Below, piece after piece: positions 32,417 through 41,084 of a stretch of 64,000 nucleotides of DNA; within the stretch, counting starts at the first letter, position 1, and each line of letters starts with the position of its first letter. The stretch lies in contig CANQFA010000001.1 in the NCBI GenBank assembly GCA_947597925.1, forward strand, positions 248,001 through 312,000, given 5' to 3'. The notes below the pieces were generated by a model that did no database searches, was not told where the DNA came from, and worked only from the letters and a program-made list of their open reading frames with translations. The position numbers and the translations under genes were made by a program. This DNA comes from an uncultured Clostridia bacterium. Its GTDB lineage: Bacteria > Bacillota > Clostridia > Christensenellales > Borkfalkiaceae.

Positions 32417-32463
32417 AAAGAAACCTCCGTTTCATCGGTATGGGAACCGAGTATACATTTTAT

Positions 32464-32492
32464 ATTTTACCATGAAAGTCAGCTTATGTCAA
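32464..32492 (-). promoter_or_regulatory. Promoter of the Pro/Gln-rich membrane protein gene
   Basis: Minus strand: TTGACA (32492-32487), 17 bp, TAAAAT (32469-32464). A TCGGT/ACCGA hairpin follows in the leader. Confidence 0.88.
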
Positions 32493-32686
32493 TACATATT
32501 CCCAAAAAAATGGCATTTTCTTTTTAGGATTTTCATGGGAAATTTCAATGTCTTTGTATGCGATTTTTTGTAATTTCCTGTATAAATTTCTGCCTGTCCG
32601 CATAAAATGAGGCAGGCATGTCCGAGGATATGCATCGAAAATCGTGGCTTGGGCGGCGGAAGACCGCAAAAAGGGGACGCCGCCGC

Positions 32687-32715
32687 TTGCTATTTTCCGT
32701 GCGGTGTGGTATAAT
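32687..32715 (+). promoter_or_regulatory. Promoter of the S41 protease gene
   Basis: TTGCTA (32687-32692), 17 bp, TATAAT (32710-32715). A GGGAC/GTCCC hairpin (32725-32738) lies before GGAGG (32741-32745). The 341-bp divergent gap 32417-32757 otherwise shows only AT-rich DNA. Confidence 0.85.
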
Positions 32716-32757
32716 CGGGAAAAGGGGACTTGCGTCCCGCGGAGGATCTTTCGGGAT

Positions 32758-34035
32758 ATGGAAAAGAGAGAGAAGAGAAAGAAGATATTGCTTGCAGTGT
32801 GGGCCGTCCTTGCGGCGGGCGCCTTCTTCGGACTGGGCTGGATGGGGAGTCTCCTCTCCCTCGGTGCAAGGGACCGCGCCCTCCTGTGGGCGATCGAAAA
32901 GACGAAGGAGAACTACTACGAGGAGGTGGACGAGGACGCCCTCTACGATTCCCTCTTCGGCGCGCTCGCCCTCGACATCTACTCCGACTATTACACGCGG
33001 GAAGAGTACCGCGAGGTGGAGCGCGAGGACGCGGGGATCAATTCGGGCACGGGGATCTACCTGACGGGGGACGCCGAGGCGCGCATCTATATGGTGGTGG
33101 GCGGCTCCTCCGCGCACAGGGCGGGTCTCGCCGCGGGGCAGTATATCCTCCGCTTCGGTGCATCCCCCGAGACGCTCACGGAGGGGACGCGCGCGGAGCT
33201 CCTCTCCTTTGCACAGGAGACACGGGGTGCCCTTTTCCTGGAGGCGGGCTATGACCCCGCGGGAAGCGATGCCGCCGTGTACGAGGTCGAGAGCGGGGAA
33301 TATACCGCCTCCTACTGCCTCTACCGCGACGGAGAGACCGCCCTCCGCTACGATCCCGCGACGAAGGGCTTCTCGGAGGACAGAGCGGGTGCGCTTGCGG
33401 GTCTTCCCGCGGACACCGCCTATCTCCGCCTCGAGGGCTTCCACGCCGACATGGCCGTGGAGGCGGAGGGGTGCCTGACCTACATGCGGGAGCACGGAAA
33501 GGAGGACCTCATCCTCGACCTCCGCGAAAACGGCGGGGGGATGATGTCCGTCCTGCAGAAGACCTGCGCCCTCTTTCTGCGCGAGGAGGGACGGCCCGTC
33601 ATCGCGACCGCGCGCTACCGCGACGGCTCCGAGACTTCCTTTACCGCCAAAGACTGCCGCGCGGAGAACTTCTTCGGGGAGCACTCCCGCATCTTCATCC
33701 TCGCCGATGAAAATACGGCCTCGGCGTCCGAATGTCTCATCGGGGCTCTCCTCTCCTATGGCGCGGCGGACATCTCCGACGTCTTCATCAGGAGGTCGGA
33801 CGGGGGCGTGAAGACGTACGGGAAGGGCATCATGCAGTCCTCCTTCCGCGATCCCGCGGGCAATGTGCTCAAGCTCACCACCGCGCGCGTCTTCTGGCCG
33901 AACGGCGTGTCCATTCACGGGAGCGGCGTGACCGACGAGATGGGCGCCCGCGCCGTGGAGGCCCCCCTTCTGCCTGCATTCGGCGGCGATGCCTTCCTCG
34001 CCGAAGTCCTTTCGGAGATCTCAGAGACGGCTTAA
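32758..34035 (+). CDS. S41-family (CtpA-like) membrane-anchored protease, 425 aa
   Basis: An N-terminal anchor (about residues 9-32) precedes a CtpA-type protease. The order is a helical segment, a PDZ-like domain (about 95-180), and the S41 core. The catalytic region is ENTASASECLIG with Ser324, and Lys356 lies in TYGKGIMQS. LILDLRENGGG is the usual motif before them. It acts outside the membrane on unknown substrates; CtpB-type relatives process sporulation regulators. ATG follows GGAGGAT. It overlaps the opposite-strand gene by 15 bp at the 3' end. Confidence 0.92.
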   Translation: MEKREKRKKILLAVWAVLAAGAFFGLGWMGSLLSLGARDRALLWAIEKTKENYYEEVDEDALYDSLFGALALDIYSDYYTREEYREVEREDAGINSGTGIYLTGDAEARIYMVVGGSSAHRAGLAAGQYILRFGASPETLTEGTRAELLSFAQETRGALFLEAGYDPAGSDAAVYEVESGEYTASYCLYRDGETALRYDPATKGFSEDRAGALAGLPADTAYLRLEGFHADMAVEAEGCLTYMREHGKEDLILDLRENGGGMMSVLQKTCALFLREEGRPVIATARYRDGSETSFTAKDCRAENFFGEHSRIFILADENTASASECLIGALLSYGAADISDVFIRRSDGGVKTYGKGIMQSSFRDPAGNVLKLTTARVFWPNGVSIHGSGVTDEMGARAVEAPLLPAFGGDAFLAEVLSEISETA

Positions 34036-34254
34036 AAACTCCTTCAGGATATCCTCTTCGCCGACCTCTTCGCGGGGTCGGCTTTTTTCTTCGGAGAGGG
34101 GCTCTTCGGGCGACTTGGCAGCGGCGGAGGGCATCATGTCCGAAAGAGAGCGGAGCAGTTCGCGGTTTTCGCGGTAAAAGGCGAGGAATTCGGCGAGCTT
34201 TGCCTTCGCGTCGCCGCCCGCCGTGATAAGGAAAAGAACGATGAGCGCTTCCAT
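34021..34254 (-). CDS. Small hypothetical protein, 77 aa
   Basis: A hydrophobic start (MEALIVLFLITAGG) is followed by a charged helical segment (KLAEFLAFYRENRELLRSLSD) and an acidic tail. It looks like a small membrane-associated protein. No family is recognised. The ribosome binding site is weak. The 3' end overlaps the S41 gene tail-to-tail. Confidence 0.5.
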   Translation of the reverse strand: MEALIVLFLITAGGDAKAKLAEFLAFYRENRELLRSLSDMMPSAAAKSPEEPLSEEKSRPREEVGEEDILKEFLSRL

Positions 34255-34319
34255 GCTTTCATGGTATGCAGGTGGCAAGGGGGCGCGTTCGGGGCATAGG
34301 ATGGAGAGAGGTGACCGAA

Positions 34320-34580
34320 ATGGATGATTTCGCAAATTTTTCCCCGAAGAAGTCGGACGACGAGTGGCTTGCGGAGGCGGACGCCGTGCTCCGTTCCTGC
34401 CGCGGCAAGAGCGATGCGGAGATCGCAAGGCGCATCTATGCGCGGGCGGCGGAGGGCAAGCGGGCGGGCACCCTCACCAATGAGCAGATCGAAAGTTTCT
34501 GGGAGCGCTTTTCGCCCATGCTTGACGGCGCGGCGAAAAAGCGGCTCAGAAAACTCGTGGAGGAGCTGAAGAGGATGTAA
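34320..34580 (+). CDS. Small hypothetical helical protein, 86 aa
   Basis: A soluble, highly charged, probably all-helical protein (WLAEADAVLRSCRGKSDAEIARRIYARAAEG). ATG 34320 follows GAGAGGTGA at suitable spacing. No domain is recognised. It ends one base before the opposite-strand aminotransferase gene. Confidence 0.6.
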   Translation: MDDFANFSPKKSDDEWLAEADAVLRSCRGKSDAEIARRIYARAAEGKRAGTLTNEQIESFWERFSPMLDGAAKKRLRKLVEELKRM

Positions 34581-34581
34581 T

Positions 34582-35694
34582 TCAGATCTTCCCGAGCGCC
34601 GCAAGGAGGGCCTTCCCCTCCCGCATGGTCTGCTTGGAAGAGAAGGAGGCCCTGACGAGTCCGCTCGGGAAAGTGCCGAGCGCCTTATGGGCAAGGGGTG
34701 CGCAGTGCAGACCTCCCCGCACGGCGATATCGAACCTCTCGGAGAGAATGCCCGCGACTTCCTCCGAGTCGAGCGCTCTGTGGCGGAAGGAGACGATCCC
34801 GCTGCGATTGGGGCGGGAATAGGGCACATACCCCAACTTTTCGAGTCCCGCGATGACTTCGGCGGTGAGCGCGAGGAGGGCGCGTCCGTCTTCCTCCCCA
34901 TGCGCCTGCACGAGGAGGGCGCCCTCGAAGAGGGAGCAGACGGCGGGATAGGACAGGGTGCCCGCCTCCAGTCGGTCGGGGTAAAAGTCGGGCATGGCGG
35001 CATCGTAGCTGACGCTTCCCGTCCCCCCGAAGAGGAGGGGCTCGGGCGACATCCTCTCCGAAAAGAGGAGGGCGGCGGCGCCCTGTATGGCGTGCATGCC
35101 CTTATGTCCCGCGATGGCGAGGGCGTCGATGCGCGCCCCCTTCATGTCGATAGGAAGATGCCCCGCGCCCTGTGCGCCGTCGACGACGAAGAGGACCTCC
35201 TCGGGAAGTGCGGCGCCTATTTCGGCGAGCGGGGGCGCATATCCCGTGACGTTCGAGGCCGCCGTGATGCAAACGAGTTTGGTGCGTTTGGTCACGGAGG
35301 AGGCCACCATGTCCGCGGTGAGCTCTCCGTTTTTATTGGGATAGAGGACGTCGTAGGAGACGCCCGCAGTCCGCTTCAGATGCTCGAGGGGGCGGATGAC
35401 GGAGTTGTGCTCGAGGGCGGAGATGACGGCGTGGTCGCCCGCGCGGAGGGTGCCGAGGAGGGCGAGATTGAGCGCCTCGGTGCAGCTCCGCATAAAGACG
35501 ACGCGCTCATATCCGTACCCCGAGAAGAGCGCGGAGAGGAGCTCTCTGCAGGCGAGGACATGTTCGCTCTGCGCGACGGAGAGGCGGTGGCCGCTCCGCC
35601 CGGGGTTGGCGCACATCCGCATGGCGGCAAGGACGGCATTTCGGACCGCGGCGGGTTTTTCTCCCTCCGTCGCGGCATGGTCGAGATAGATCAT
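34582..35694 (-). CDS. Cysteine desulfurase-like class V aminotransferase, 370 aa
   Basis: A PLP fold-type-I enzyme of the NifS/SufS-like branch annotated in clostridia as a 'cysteine desulfurase family protein'. It starts MIYLDHAATEGEKP. The PLP lysine is in AIAGHKGMHAIQGA (about residue 190), and a candidate catalytic Cys lies in RGGLHCAPLAHKALGT (about 330). It may move sulfur or selenium from cysteine or selenocysteine. Divergent from a DUF3343 gene 53 bp away, a frequent pairing. GGGAGG precedes ATG. Confidence 0.88.
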   Translation of the reverse strand: MIYLDHAATEGEKPAAVRNAVLAAMRMCANPGRSGHRLSVAQSEHVLACRELLSALFSGYGYERVVFMRSCTEALNLALLGTLRAGDHAVISALEHNSVIRPLEHLKRTAGVSYDVLYPNKNGELTADMVASSVTKRTKLVCITAASNVTGYAPPLAEIGAALPEEVLFVVDGAQGAGHLPIDMKGARIDALAIAGHKGMHAIQGAAALLFSERMSPEPLLFGGTGSVSYDAAMPDFYPDRLEAGTLSYPAVCSLFEGALLVQAHGEEDGRALLALTAEVIAGLEKLGYVPYSRPNRSGIVSFRHRALDSEEVAGILSERFDIAVRGGLHCAPLAHKALGTFPSGLVRASFSSKQTMREGKALLAALGKI

Positions 35695-35747
35695 GACTTC
35701 CTCCCATTTCGGAAAAGTACTGTATTATACGAAGGCAGGTGAAAATT

Positions 35748-35978
35748 ATGACGGTTTTGGCGGTATTTCGCTCGCGTGCGCACAGTCTCGGCTTCCTCGC
35801 AGCGGTAAAGGCGGCGGGCGTGCCCGCGCAGGCGGTCTCCACGCCGAAGGAGGCGGGCGTGGGGTGCGGGCTCTCCGTGAAGTTCGACGAGCGCTTTCTT
35901 CCCCGCGTGCGGTCGGTGCTCGCGAGGCGGCCGCTGTCCTCCTTTTCGGGATTTCTGAAGGACGGCCGCTATCTATAG
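35748..35978 (+). CDS. DUF3343 putative Se/S carrier-like protein, 76 aa
   Basis: A small protein of the DUF3343 family, suggested as a carrier of sulfur or selenium near cysteine desulfurases. It starts MTVLAVFRSRAHSLGFLAAVKA. The Cys in GVGCGLSVKFDE is the likely active residue. ATG 35748 lies 6 nt after GCAGGTG; GTG 35739 is inside that site. Divergent from the class V aminotransferase, which supports the role. Confidence 0.8.
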   Translation: MTVLAVFRSRAHSLGFLAAVKAAGVPAQAVSTPKEAGVGCGLSVKFDERFLPRVRSVLARRPLSSFSGFLKDGRYL

Positions 35979-36009
35979 TCATAAAAATTGAGACATTCCG
36001 CACAAGGGC

Positions 36010-36038
36010 TTGCGTGTAGCCTGAAAATATGCTAAAAT
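36010..36038 (+). promoter_or_regulatory. nth promoter, leaderless geometry
   Basis: TTGCGT (36010-36015), 17 bp, TAAAAT (36033-36038), extended -10 TGC. ATG is exactly 6 nt after the -10 and there is no ribosome binding site. Confidence 0.8.
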
Positions 36039-36044
36039 GGACAC

Positions 36045-36686
36045 ATGAACACCGAAGAAATTCTGAAGGAGCTCTCGGCGCTCTATCCCGATGCGAGGCC
36101 CGCGCTCCGCTTCCGCTCGCCCTATGAGCTGCTCGTCGCGGTCATCCTCTCCGCGCAGTGCACGGATGAGCGCGTCAATCGGGTGACCGAGGTCCTCTTC
36201 GCCCGCGCCAATACGCCCGAGGCCATGCTCACCCTCTCGCAGGAGGAGCTCGAGGGGTATATCTACTCGTGCGGATTTTATCACAACAAGGCGGCGCACA
36301 TCCTCTCGGCCTCCCGTGATATCGCGGAGAAGTTCGGGGGCATGGTCCCCTCCACCCTCGAAGAACTCACCACCCTCGCGGGCGTGGGCAGGAAGACCGC
36401 CAATGTCGTCTATGCCGTCGCCTTCGGTGGAGATGCCATCGCCGTCGACACCCATGTCTTCCGCGTCGCAAACCGCCTCGGGCTCGCCGAGGGAAAGACC
36501 CCCCTCGCCGTCGAGGAGGGACTCATGCGGGCCATCCCGAAGGAGATGTGGTCGCGGGCGCACCACCTCCTCATCTGGCACGGGCGGAGGGTCTGCCATG
36601 CGCAGCGGCCCGCCTGTGACGGGTGCACACTTGCAGGTCTTTGCAAGTGGAGAGGGGCGCATGTCGCCAAGGATGCAGACGAGTAA
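36045..36686 (+). CDS. nth: Endonuclease III
   Basis: A 213-aa base-excision repair glycosylase/AP lyase acting on oxidised pyrimidines. The helix-hairpin-helix is LTTLAGVGRKTANVV with catalytic Lys117, and Asp135 lies in VDTHVFRV. A C-terminal [4Fe-4S] motif C-x6-C-x2-C-x5-C is present (CHAQRPACDGCTLAGLC). The mRNA is probably leaderless: the -10 ends 6 nt before ATG. No operon partner. Confidence 0.97.
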   Translation: MNTEEILKELSALYPDARPALRFRSPYELLVAVILSAQCTDERVNRVTEVLFARANTPEAMLTLSQEELEGYIYSCGFYHNKAAHILSASRDIAEKFGGMVPSTLEELTTLAGVGRKTANVVYAVAFGGDAIAVDTHVFRVANRLGLAEGKTPLAVEEGLMRAIPKEMWSRAHHLLIWHGRRVCHAQRPACDGCTLAGLCKWRGAHVAKDADE

Positions 36687-36748
36687 GACGCTCTCCGCGC
36701 GTATAAAAGGAAGTATCTTCGGCAACACTGAAGTCGGAGGTATTTTTT

Positions 36749-36943
36749 ATGACCAATCTGACCGCAAAAGATCTCGATGTCCTCGTGCAGGTTTTGACGG
36801 GGGAAGAGATCGCCTGCAAGAAGGCGCGCATCTACGCCAATACGCTCACCGATGCCGCCCTCGCCGAGACCATGAACTCCGTCGCTGCCCAGCACGAACA
36901 GCGCTTCCGCGCCCTCTATGCCATGCTCGGAGGGAAATCATGA
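36749..36943 (+). CDS. Small CotF-partner-like protein, 64 aa
   Basis: A short four-helix-style protein (LTAKDLDVLVQVLTGEEIACKKARIYA, then HEQRFRALYAML). Clostridial genomes often carry such a small ferritin-like spore protein directly ahead of a CotF-type gene. GGAGG precedes ATG. It overlaps the next gene by 4 bp (ATGA). A spore location is inferred from this pairing. Confidence 0.75.
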   Translation: MTNLTAKDLDVLVQVLTGEEIACKKARIYANTLTDAALAETMNSVAAQHEQRFRALYAMLGGKS

Positions 36944-37239
36944 AGCAGTCCAAGCGCGAGACCACACTCTCCGAAAAGGACGCCCTGCAGGACATGCTCG
37001 ACGTCGAGAAGCTCCTCATGAACTACTACGCCGCAGCGCTCACCGAGGGCAGCAGCAACTCCTTCCGCAAGGCCATCCTGAAGCGGTACACCGAGCACGC
37101 CGCGACGCAGTTTTCCATCTTCGAGCAGATGCTCTCCCGCGGCTACTACGAGGTACAGCCCGCCGAGAAGATGATGCTCGACAAGCAGACGGAGAAGTTT
37201 CAAAAGGCTGCAAAGCAGATCTCTGCCGCGACCGCGTGA
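36940..37239 (+). CDS. CotF-family spore coat protein, 99 aa
   Basis: A Coat_F (CotF-like) protein. It has LSEKDALQDMLDVEKLLMNYY, matching the family start, and a second helix pair ending QFSIFEQMLSRGYYEVQPAE. CotF-type proteins are spore coat components of the ferritin-like helical class. It is co-transcribed with the preceding 64-aa gene. The upstream region has GTATA-like boxes, but no confident sporulation promoter could be read. Confidence 0.85.
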   Translation: MKQSKRETTLSEKDALQDMLDVEKLLMNYYAAALTEGSSNSFRKAILKRYTEHAATQFSIFEQMLSRGYYEVQPAEKMMLDKQTEKFQKAAKQISAATA

Positions 37240-37246
37240 GGACGGG

Positions 37247-37342
37247 ATGAAGAAGAAACAAAGCTATCCGCACAACCCGAACTACACCATGCCTGTGCCT
37301 TCTCCCAAGGAAGACGACGTCCCCTCGACGGGACAATCATAA
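37247..37342 (+). CDS. Possible 31-aa peptide after cotF
   Basis: ATG 37247 follows GAGGACGGG, 7 bp after the CotF stop, and opens a 31-codon frame. The sequence is basic, then Pro/Asn-rich and acidic, ending DVPSTGQS. Its tight spacing and ribosome binding site suggest a third gene of the spore operon. No family is recognised. Confidence 0.45.
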   Translation: MKKKQSYPHNPNYTMPVPSPKEDDVPSTGQS

Positions 37343-37364
37343 TTCGATTTTCATCGAAATAATC

Positions 37365-37398
37365 AAAAAACGGGCGGTTTTCTCCTGAAAATCGCCCG
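37365..37398 (-). terminator. Minus-strand terminator without an obvious minus-strand gene
   Basis: A 12-bp stem (37371-37382 with 37387-37398), loop TCCT, with a T-run only on the minus strand (37370-37365). Only plus-strand genes lie to its right for 0.7 kb. Confidence 0.6.
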
Positions 37399-37467
37399 AA
37401 AATCGTATATTTAGACAAAAATCGAAATAAAAGAACGCCCGCAGCGCGCCAAAGCATACCATGAAGT

Positions 37468-38130
37468 ATGGGACCCGACAATCTCCGCACGGAGCGGCTC
37501 TACAGTCTCGGGCACACGCTCGCGGCGGCATATCTTCATATGTACACCTATCCATGGGAGGCGGTGAGGGGGCTGAAGGCCTTTGTCCGAAATCTCCGCC
37601 TCTCCCTCGGCGAGGACTACGAGGAGCGGGGGGAGGGCGTCTTCGTGCATCGCACGGCGCACATCTCCCCGACCGCCCTCATAGAGCCGCCCTGCGTCAT
37701 CGGCGCGGGGAGCGAGGTGCGGCAGGCTTGCCTTCGCGGCGGCGTCCTCGTGGGCGAGGGCTGCGTGGTGGGCAATGCCGTGGAGGTGAAGGAGAGCATC
37801 CTCTTCGACGGGGTCTCTCTGCCCCATCTCTCCTATGTCGGCGATTCCATCCTCGGCTTCGGCGTCCACCTCGGCGCGGGGGCCATTGTGTCCAACTTAA
37901 AGTCCGACCGCAGCGAGGTGACCCTCTCCCTCAAGGAGGAGAAAATTTTTACGGGGCTTCGGAAGGCGGGCGCCTTTTTGGGAGACGGGACCGAGGTGGG
38001 CTGCGGCGCCGTCCTCTGCCCCGGGACGGTGACGGGGAAGGGGGTGCGCATCTATCCGCTCGTCCTTGCCCGCGGCGCCTATCCGCCCGATGTCATCGTG
38101 AAAAAGGAGGGCGTCTTCCGAAAACGATAA
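37468..38130 (+). CDS. Left-handed beta-helix (hexapeptide-repeat) protein, 220 aa
   Basis: The N-terminal 60 residues are helical. From about residue 62 the hexapeptide repeats typical of LbH acyltransferases appear (ALIEPPCVIGAGSEVRQACLRG, VLVGEGCVVGNAVEVKESIL). It resembles the GlmU C-terminal half, including SYVGDSILGFGVHLGAGAI, which parallels the acetyl-CoA region. There is no nucleotidyltransferase domain, so it may be a stand-alone acetyltransferase or sugar-nucleotide-related protein. The start codon lacks a clear ribosome binding site. Confidence 0.8.
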   Translation: MGPDNLRTERLYSLGHTLAAAYLHMYTYPWEAVRGLKAFVRNLRLSLGEDYEERGEGVFVHRTAHISPTALIEPPCVIGAGSEVRQACLRGGVLVGEGCVVGNAVEVKESILFDGVSLPHLSYVGDSILGFGVHLGAGAIVSNLKSDRSEVTLSLKEEKIFTGLRKAGAFLGDGTEVGCGAVLCPGTVTGKGVRIYPLVLARGAYPPDVIVKKEGVFRKR

Positions 38131-38167
38131 AAAAATCTCCGTACCTCTCGGTACGGAGATTTTTTTT
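38129..38167. terminator. Bidirectional terminator between LbH gene and ychF
   Basis: An 11-bp stem (38135-38145 with 38150-38160), loop TCTC, with A/T runs on both sides. It overlaps the LbH stop. Confidence 0.92.
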
Positions 38168-38175
38168 CGGGAAGC

Positions 38176-39276
38176 TTACACGTTGAAGCGGAAGAGGACG
38201 ACGTCGCCGTCCTGCATCACATAGTCCTTTCCCTCCGAGCGCACCTTGCCCTTTTCGCGCGCGCCCGTGAGTCCGCCGCACGCGAGCAGGGTCTCGTAGT
38301 CCACGACTTCGGCGCGGATGAAGCCTTTTTCGAAGTCGCTGTGGATCTTGCCCGCCGCCTGCGGGGCCTTGGTGCCCTTCGTGATGGTCCATGCGCGCGT
38401 CTCCTTTTCGCCCGCGGTGAGGTAGGAGATGAGCCCGAGGAGGGCATAAGACGCCTTGATGAGCTTGGAGAGGCCGCTCTCCGTGAGGCCGAATTCTTCG
38501 AGGAAGACGGCGCGGTCCTCTTCGGGAAGTTCGGCGAGCTCGGCCTCCGTCTTCGCGCAGACGACGATGGTCTCCGCCCCGTGCGCGGCGGCATACTCTT
38601 TGACCGCCTTGACATGGGGGAGGGCGTCTTCGGGGGTACCCATGTCCGCCTCGGAGAGGTTCGCACAGTAGATGACGGGCTTGGTGGAGAGGAGGAAGAG
38701 GTCGCGGAGCATGGCGGCCTCCTCTTCATTTACGGGAAGGGAGGAGGCGGGCTTTTCCTCCGAGAGATGGGCATATAACCTGTCGAGGAAGGCGAACTCC
38801 GCGGCCGCCTGCTTGTCCGCGCCGCCGCGCGCCGCATTGCGGATGCGGTCCCGTCTCTTCTCGACGGCCTCCATGTCGGCGAGGATGAGCTCCAAGTTGA
38901 TGGTGGTGATGTCCCGCACGGGGTCCACGGTATTTTCCACGTGCGTCACATTTGCGTCCTCGAAACAGCGCACGACGTGCACGATGGCATCGACTTCGCG
39001 GATATGGGAGAGGAACTTGTTGCCCAATCCCTCGCCGCGGCTGGCGCCCTTCACGAGGCCCGCGATATCGACGAATTCGATGACGGCGGGGGTCACCTTT
39101 TTGCTTGCATAGAGGGCGGCAAGCCTGTCGAGGCGCTCGTCGGGCACAGCCACGATGCCGACATTGGGCTCGATGGTGCAGAAGGGATAGTTGGCGGCTT
39201 CGGCGCCCGCATGGGTGAGGGCATTGAAAAGGGTGGACTTGCCGACATTGGGAAGTCCCACGACTCCGAGTTTCAT
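38176..39276 (-). CDS. ychF: Ribosome-binding ATPase YchF
   Basis: A 366-aa OBG-family P-loop protein (YchF/OLA1) that prefers ATP and binds the ribosome. G1 is GLPNVGKST at residues 7-15, and a coiled coil is inserted. The C-terminal TGS domain ends [18 protein letters not shown], the family hallmark. AAAGGAG precedes ATG 39276; a longer upstream reading is rejected. Divergent from argS. Confidence 0.97.
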   Translation of the reverse strand: MKLGVVGLPNVGKSTLFNALTHAGAEAANYPFCTIEPNVGIVAVPDERLDRLAALYASKKVTPAVIEFVDIAGLVKGASRGEGLGNKFLSHIREVDAIVHVVRCFEDANVTHVENTVDPVRDITTINLELILADMEAVEKRRDRIRNAARGGADKQAAAEFAFLDRLYAHLSEEKPASSLPVNEEEAAMLRDLFLLSTKPVIYCANLSEADMGTPEDALPHVKAVKEYAAAHGAETIVVCAKTEAELAELPEEDRAVFLEEFGLTESGLSKLIKASYALLGLISYLTAGEKETRAWTITKGTKAPQAAGKIHSDFEKGFIRAEVVDYETLLACGGLTGAREKGKVRSEGKDYVMQDGDVVLFRFNV

Positions 39277-39303
39277 ATAGGCTCCTTTCGGGTTACTTCT
39301 TTC

Positions 39304-39332
39304 ATTATATAACTTTTCCTCCGAAATCACAA
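39304..39332 (-). promoter_or_regulatory. ychF promoter
   Basis: Minus strand: TTGTGA (39332-39327), 17 bp, TATAAT (39309-39304). Confidence 0.82.
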
Positions 39333-39341
39333 GCATTTCGG

Positions 39342-39370
39342 TTGCCTGTTTGGGCGAAATGTGGTAGAAT
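39342..39370 (+). promoter_or_regulatory. argS promoter
   Basis: TTGCCT (39342-39347), 17 bp, TAGAAT (39365-39370), TGG before the -10. Divergent from the ychF promoter 9 bp away. Confidence 0.82.
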
Positions 39371-39398
39371 ACTTGCGAAAATACTTTTGGAGAATACC

Positions 39399-41084
39399 AT
39401 GGATTACAGAGCTTACATTGCCGCCCGTCTGCCCGCAGAGGGGCTCACGGAGCGGGAGATCGCCGAGGCCATCGCCGTGCCGCCCGACCCCGCCATGGGG
39501 GACTACGCCCTGCCCTGCTTCCGCTTTGCGAAGGTGATGCGGAAGGCCCCCGCCCTCATCGCCGAGGAGCTCGCAAGGGTCTATCCCACGGACGGGGTCA
39601 TAGAGAGCGCGAGCGCCGTAAACGGCTACCTCAACTTCCGCGTCAACCGCCGCGGCTTTGCCGAGGATACCCTCTCCCGCATCCAAAGAGAGGGAAAAGA
39701 GTACGGCTCCTCGGACATGGGTAGGGGCAAGACGGTCTGCATCGACTATTCTTCCGTCAATATCGCCAAGCCCTTTCATATCGGGCACCTCTCGACGACG
39801 GTCATAGGCGCCGCGCTCTACCGCATCTTCCGCTTCCTCGGATACCGCACCGTGGGCATCAACCACCTCGGCGACTACGGCACGCAGTTCGGCAAGCTCA
39901 TTTCGGCGTACAAGCACTGGGGAAACCGCGAGGAGGTCGAGAAGGGGGGCATCCATGCCATCAACGACCTCTATGTGCGCTTCAATAACGAGGCCACCGA
40001 GGAGATGGAGGCCGAGGCGCGGGAATATTTCCGCCTCATCGAGAGCGGGGACAGGGAGGCGAATGACCTCTTCGAGTGGTTCAAATCGCTCACCCTTGCC
40101 TATGTCAAGGACATCTATGCCGCCCTCGACGTCACCTTCGACAGCTATGCGGGCGAGCGCTTCTATACAGACAAGATGCAGCCCATCGTCGACGAACTGC
40201 GCGAAAAGGGCCTCCTCAAGGAGAGTCAGGGGGCGCAGATCGTCGATCTCGAGGCATACGGCATGCCGCCCTGCCTCATCCTCCGCTCGGACGGCGCCTC
40301 CCTCTATGCGACGCGCGATCTCGCCGCCGCGGTCTACAGGAAGGCCACCTATGACTTCGACAAGTGCCTCTATGTGGTCGCCTACCAGCAGAACCTGCAC
40401 TTCAAGCAGGTCTTCAAGGTGCTCGAGCTCATGGGGAAGGAGTGGGCGAAGGACCTCGTGCATGTCGCCTACGGCATGGTGAGCCTCGAGGACGGGGCCA
40501 TGTCCACGAGAAAGGGCAAGGTCGTGTGGCTCGAGGATGTCATGCGGCGGTGCATCGAGAAGGCGCGGGAGGTCGTCTCCGTCAAAAATCCCGACCTTTC
40601 GGACAAGGATGAAGTCGCGCGCAAGGTGGGCCTCGGCGCCGTCGTCTTCGGCGCGCTCTGCAACAATAAGATAAAGGACATCGTCTTTTCCTATGACAAG
40701 GCGCTCAACTTCGACGGGGAGACGAGCGTCTACGTGCAGTACACCTGCGCGCGCGCCTCTTCCGTGCTCGCCAAGGCGGGCGAAAAGAGGGGAATGGGGT
40801 GCGAAATTCCCGCACTCAACGCGCAGGAGTTCGAACTCGTGAAGGCCCTTGCCGACTTCCCCGATACGGTGCGCGCTGCGGCCGCGGACTACGAGCCCTC
40901 CCTCATCGCGCGGTATGCCGTCTCGACGGCACAGACTTTCAATAAATTTTATATCGACTGCAAGATCCTGCAGGCGGAGACGGAGGAGCTGCGCTCTTTT
41001 CGCATCGCCCTCACCGAGGCGACGCTCACCGTGCTCACCTCGGCGCTCGGACTGCTCGGCATCGGCGTCCCGGAGAAGATGTGA
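39399..41084 (+). CDS. argS: Arginyl-tRNA synthetase
   Basis: A 561-aa class I synthetase charging tRNA-Arg. It has an N-terminal Add1-like domain, the signature SSVNIAKPFHIGHLSTT, a KMSKS-equivalent region near MSTRKGKVVWLED, and a DALR anticodon-binding C-terminus (FNKFYIDCKIL). TTGGAG precedes ATG 39399. The HAD gene begins inside its stop codon (TGATG), so the two are co-transcribed. Confidence 0.97.
   Translation: MDYRAYIAARLPAEGLTEREIAEAIAVPPDPAMGDYALPCFRFAKVMRKAPALIAEELARVYPTDGVIESASAVNGYLNFRVNRRGFAEDTLSRIQREGKEYGSSDMGRGKTVCIDYSSVNIAKPFHIGHLSTTVIGAALYRIFRFLGYRTVGINHLGDYGTQFGKLISAYKHWGNREEVEKGGIHAINDLYVRFNNEATEEMEAEAREYFRLIESGDREANDLFEWFKSLTLAYVKDIYAALDVTFDSYAGERFYTDKMQPIVDELREKGLLKESQGAQIVDLEAYGMPPCLILRSDGASLYATRDLAAAVYRKATYDFDKCLYVVAYQQNLHFKQVFKVLELMGKEWAKDLVHVAYGMVSLEDGAMSTRKGKVVWLEDVMRRCIEKAREVVSVKNPDLSDKDEVARKVGLGAVVFGALCNNKIKDIVFSYDKALNFDGETSVYVQYTCARASSVLAKAGEKRGMGCEIPALNAQEFELVKALADFPDTVRAAAADYEPSLIARYAVSTAQTFNKFYIDCKILQAETEELRSFRIALTEATLTVLTSALGLLGIGVPEKM

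Noticed and set aside
30401..32527. Plus-strand frame opposite the Pro/Gln-rich membrane protein
   Set aside because: It is the complement of a real membrane protein with consensus promoter and ribosome binding site; the product is Gly/Leu/Asp/Glu low complexity.
34644..35000. Alternative frames around the S41 and small-protein region
   Set aside because: They overlap the class V aminotransferase or small genes with better starts and codon use.
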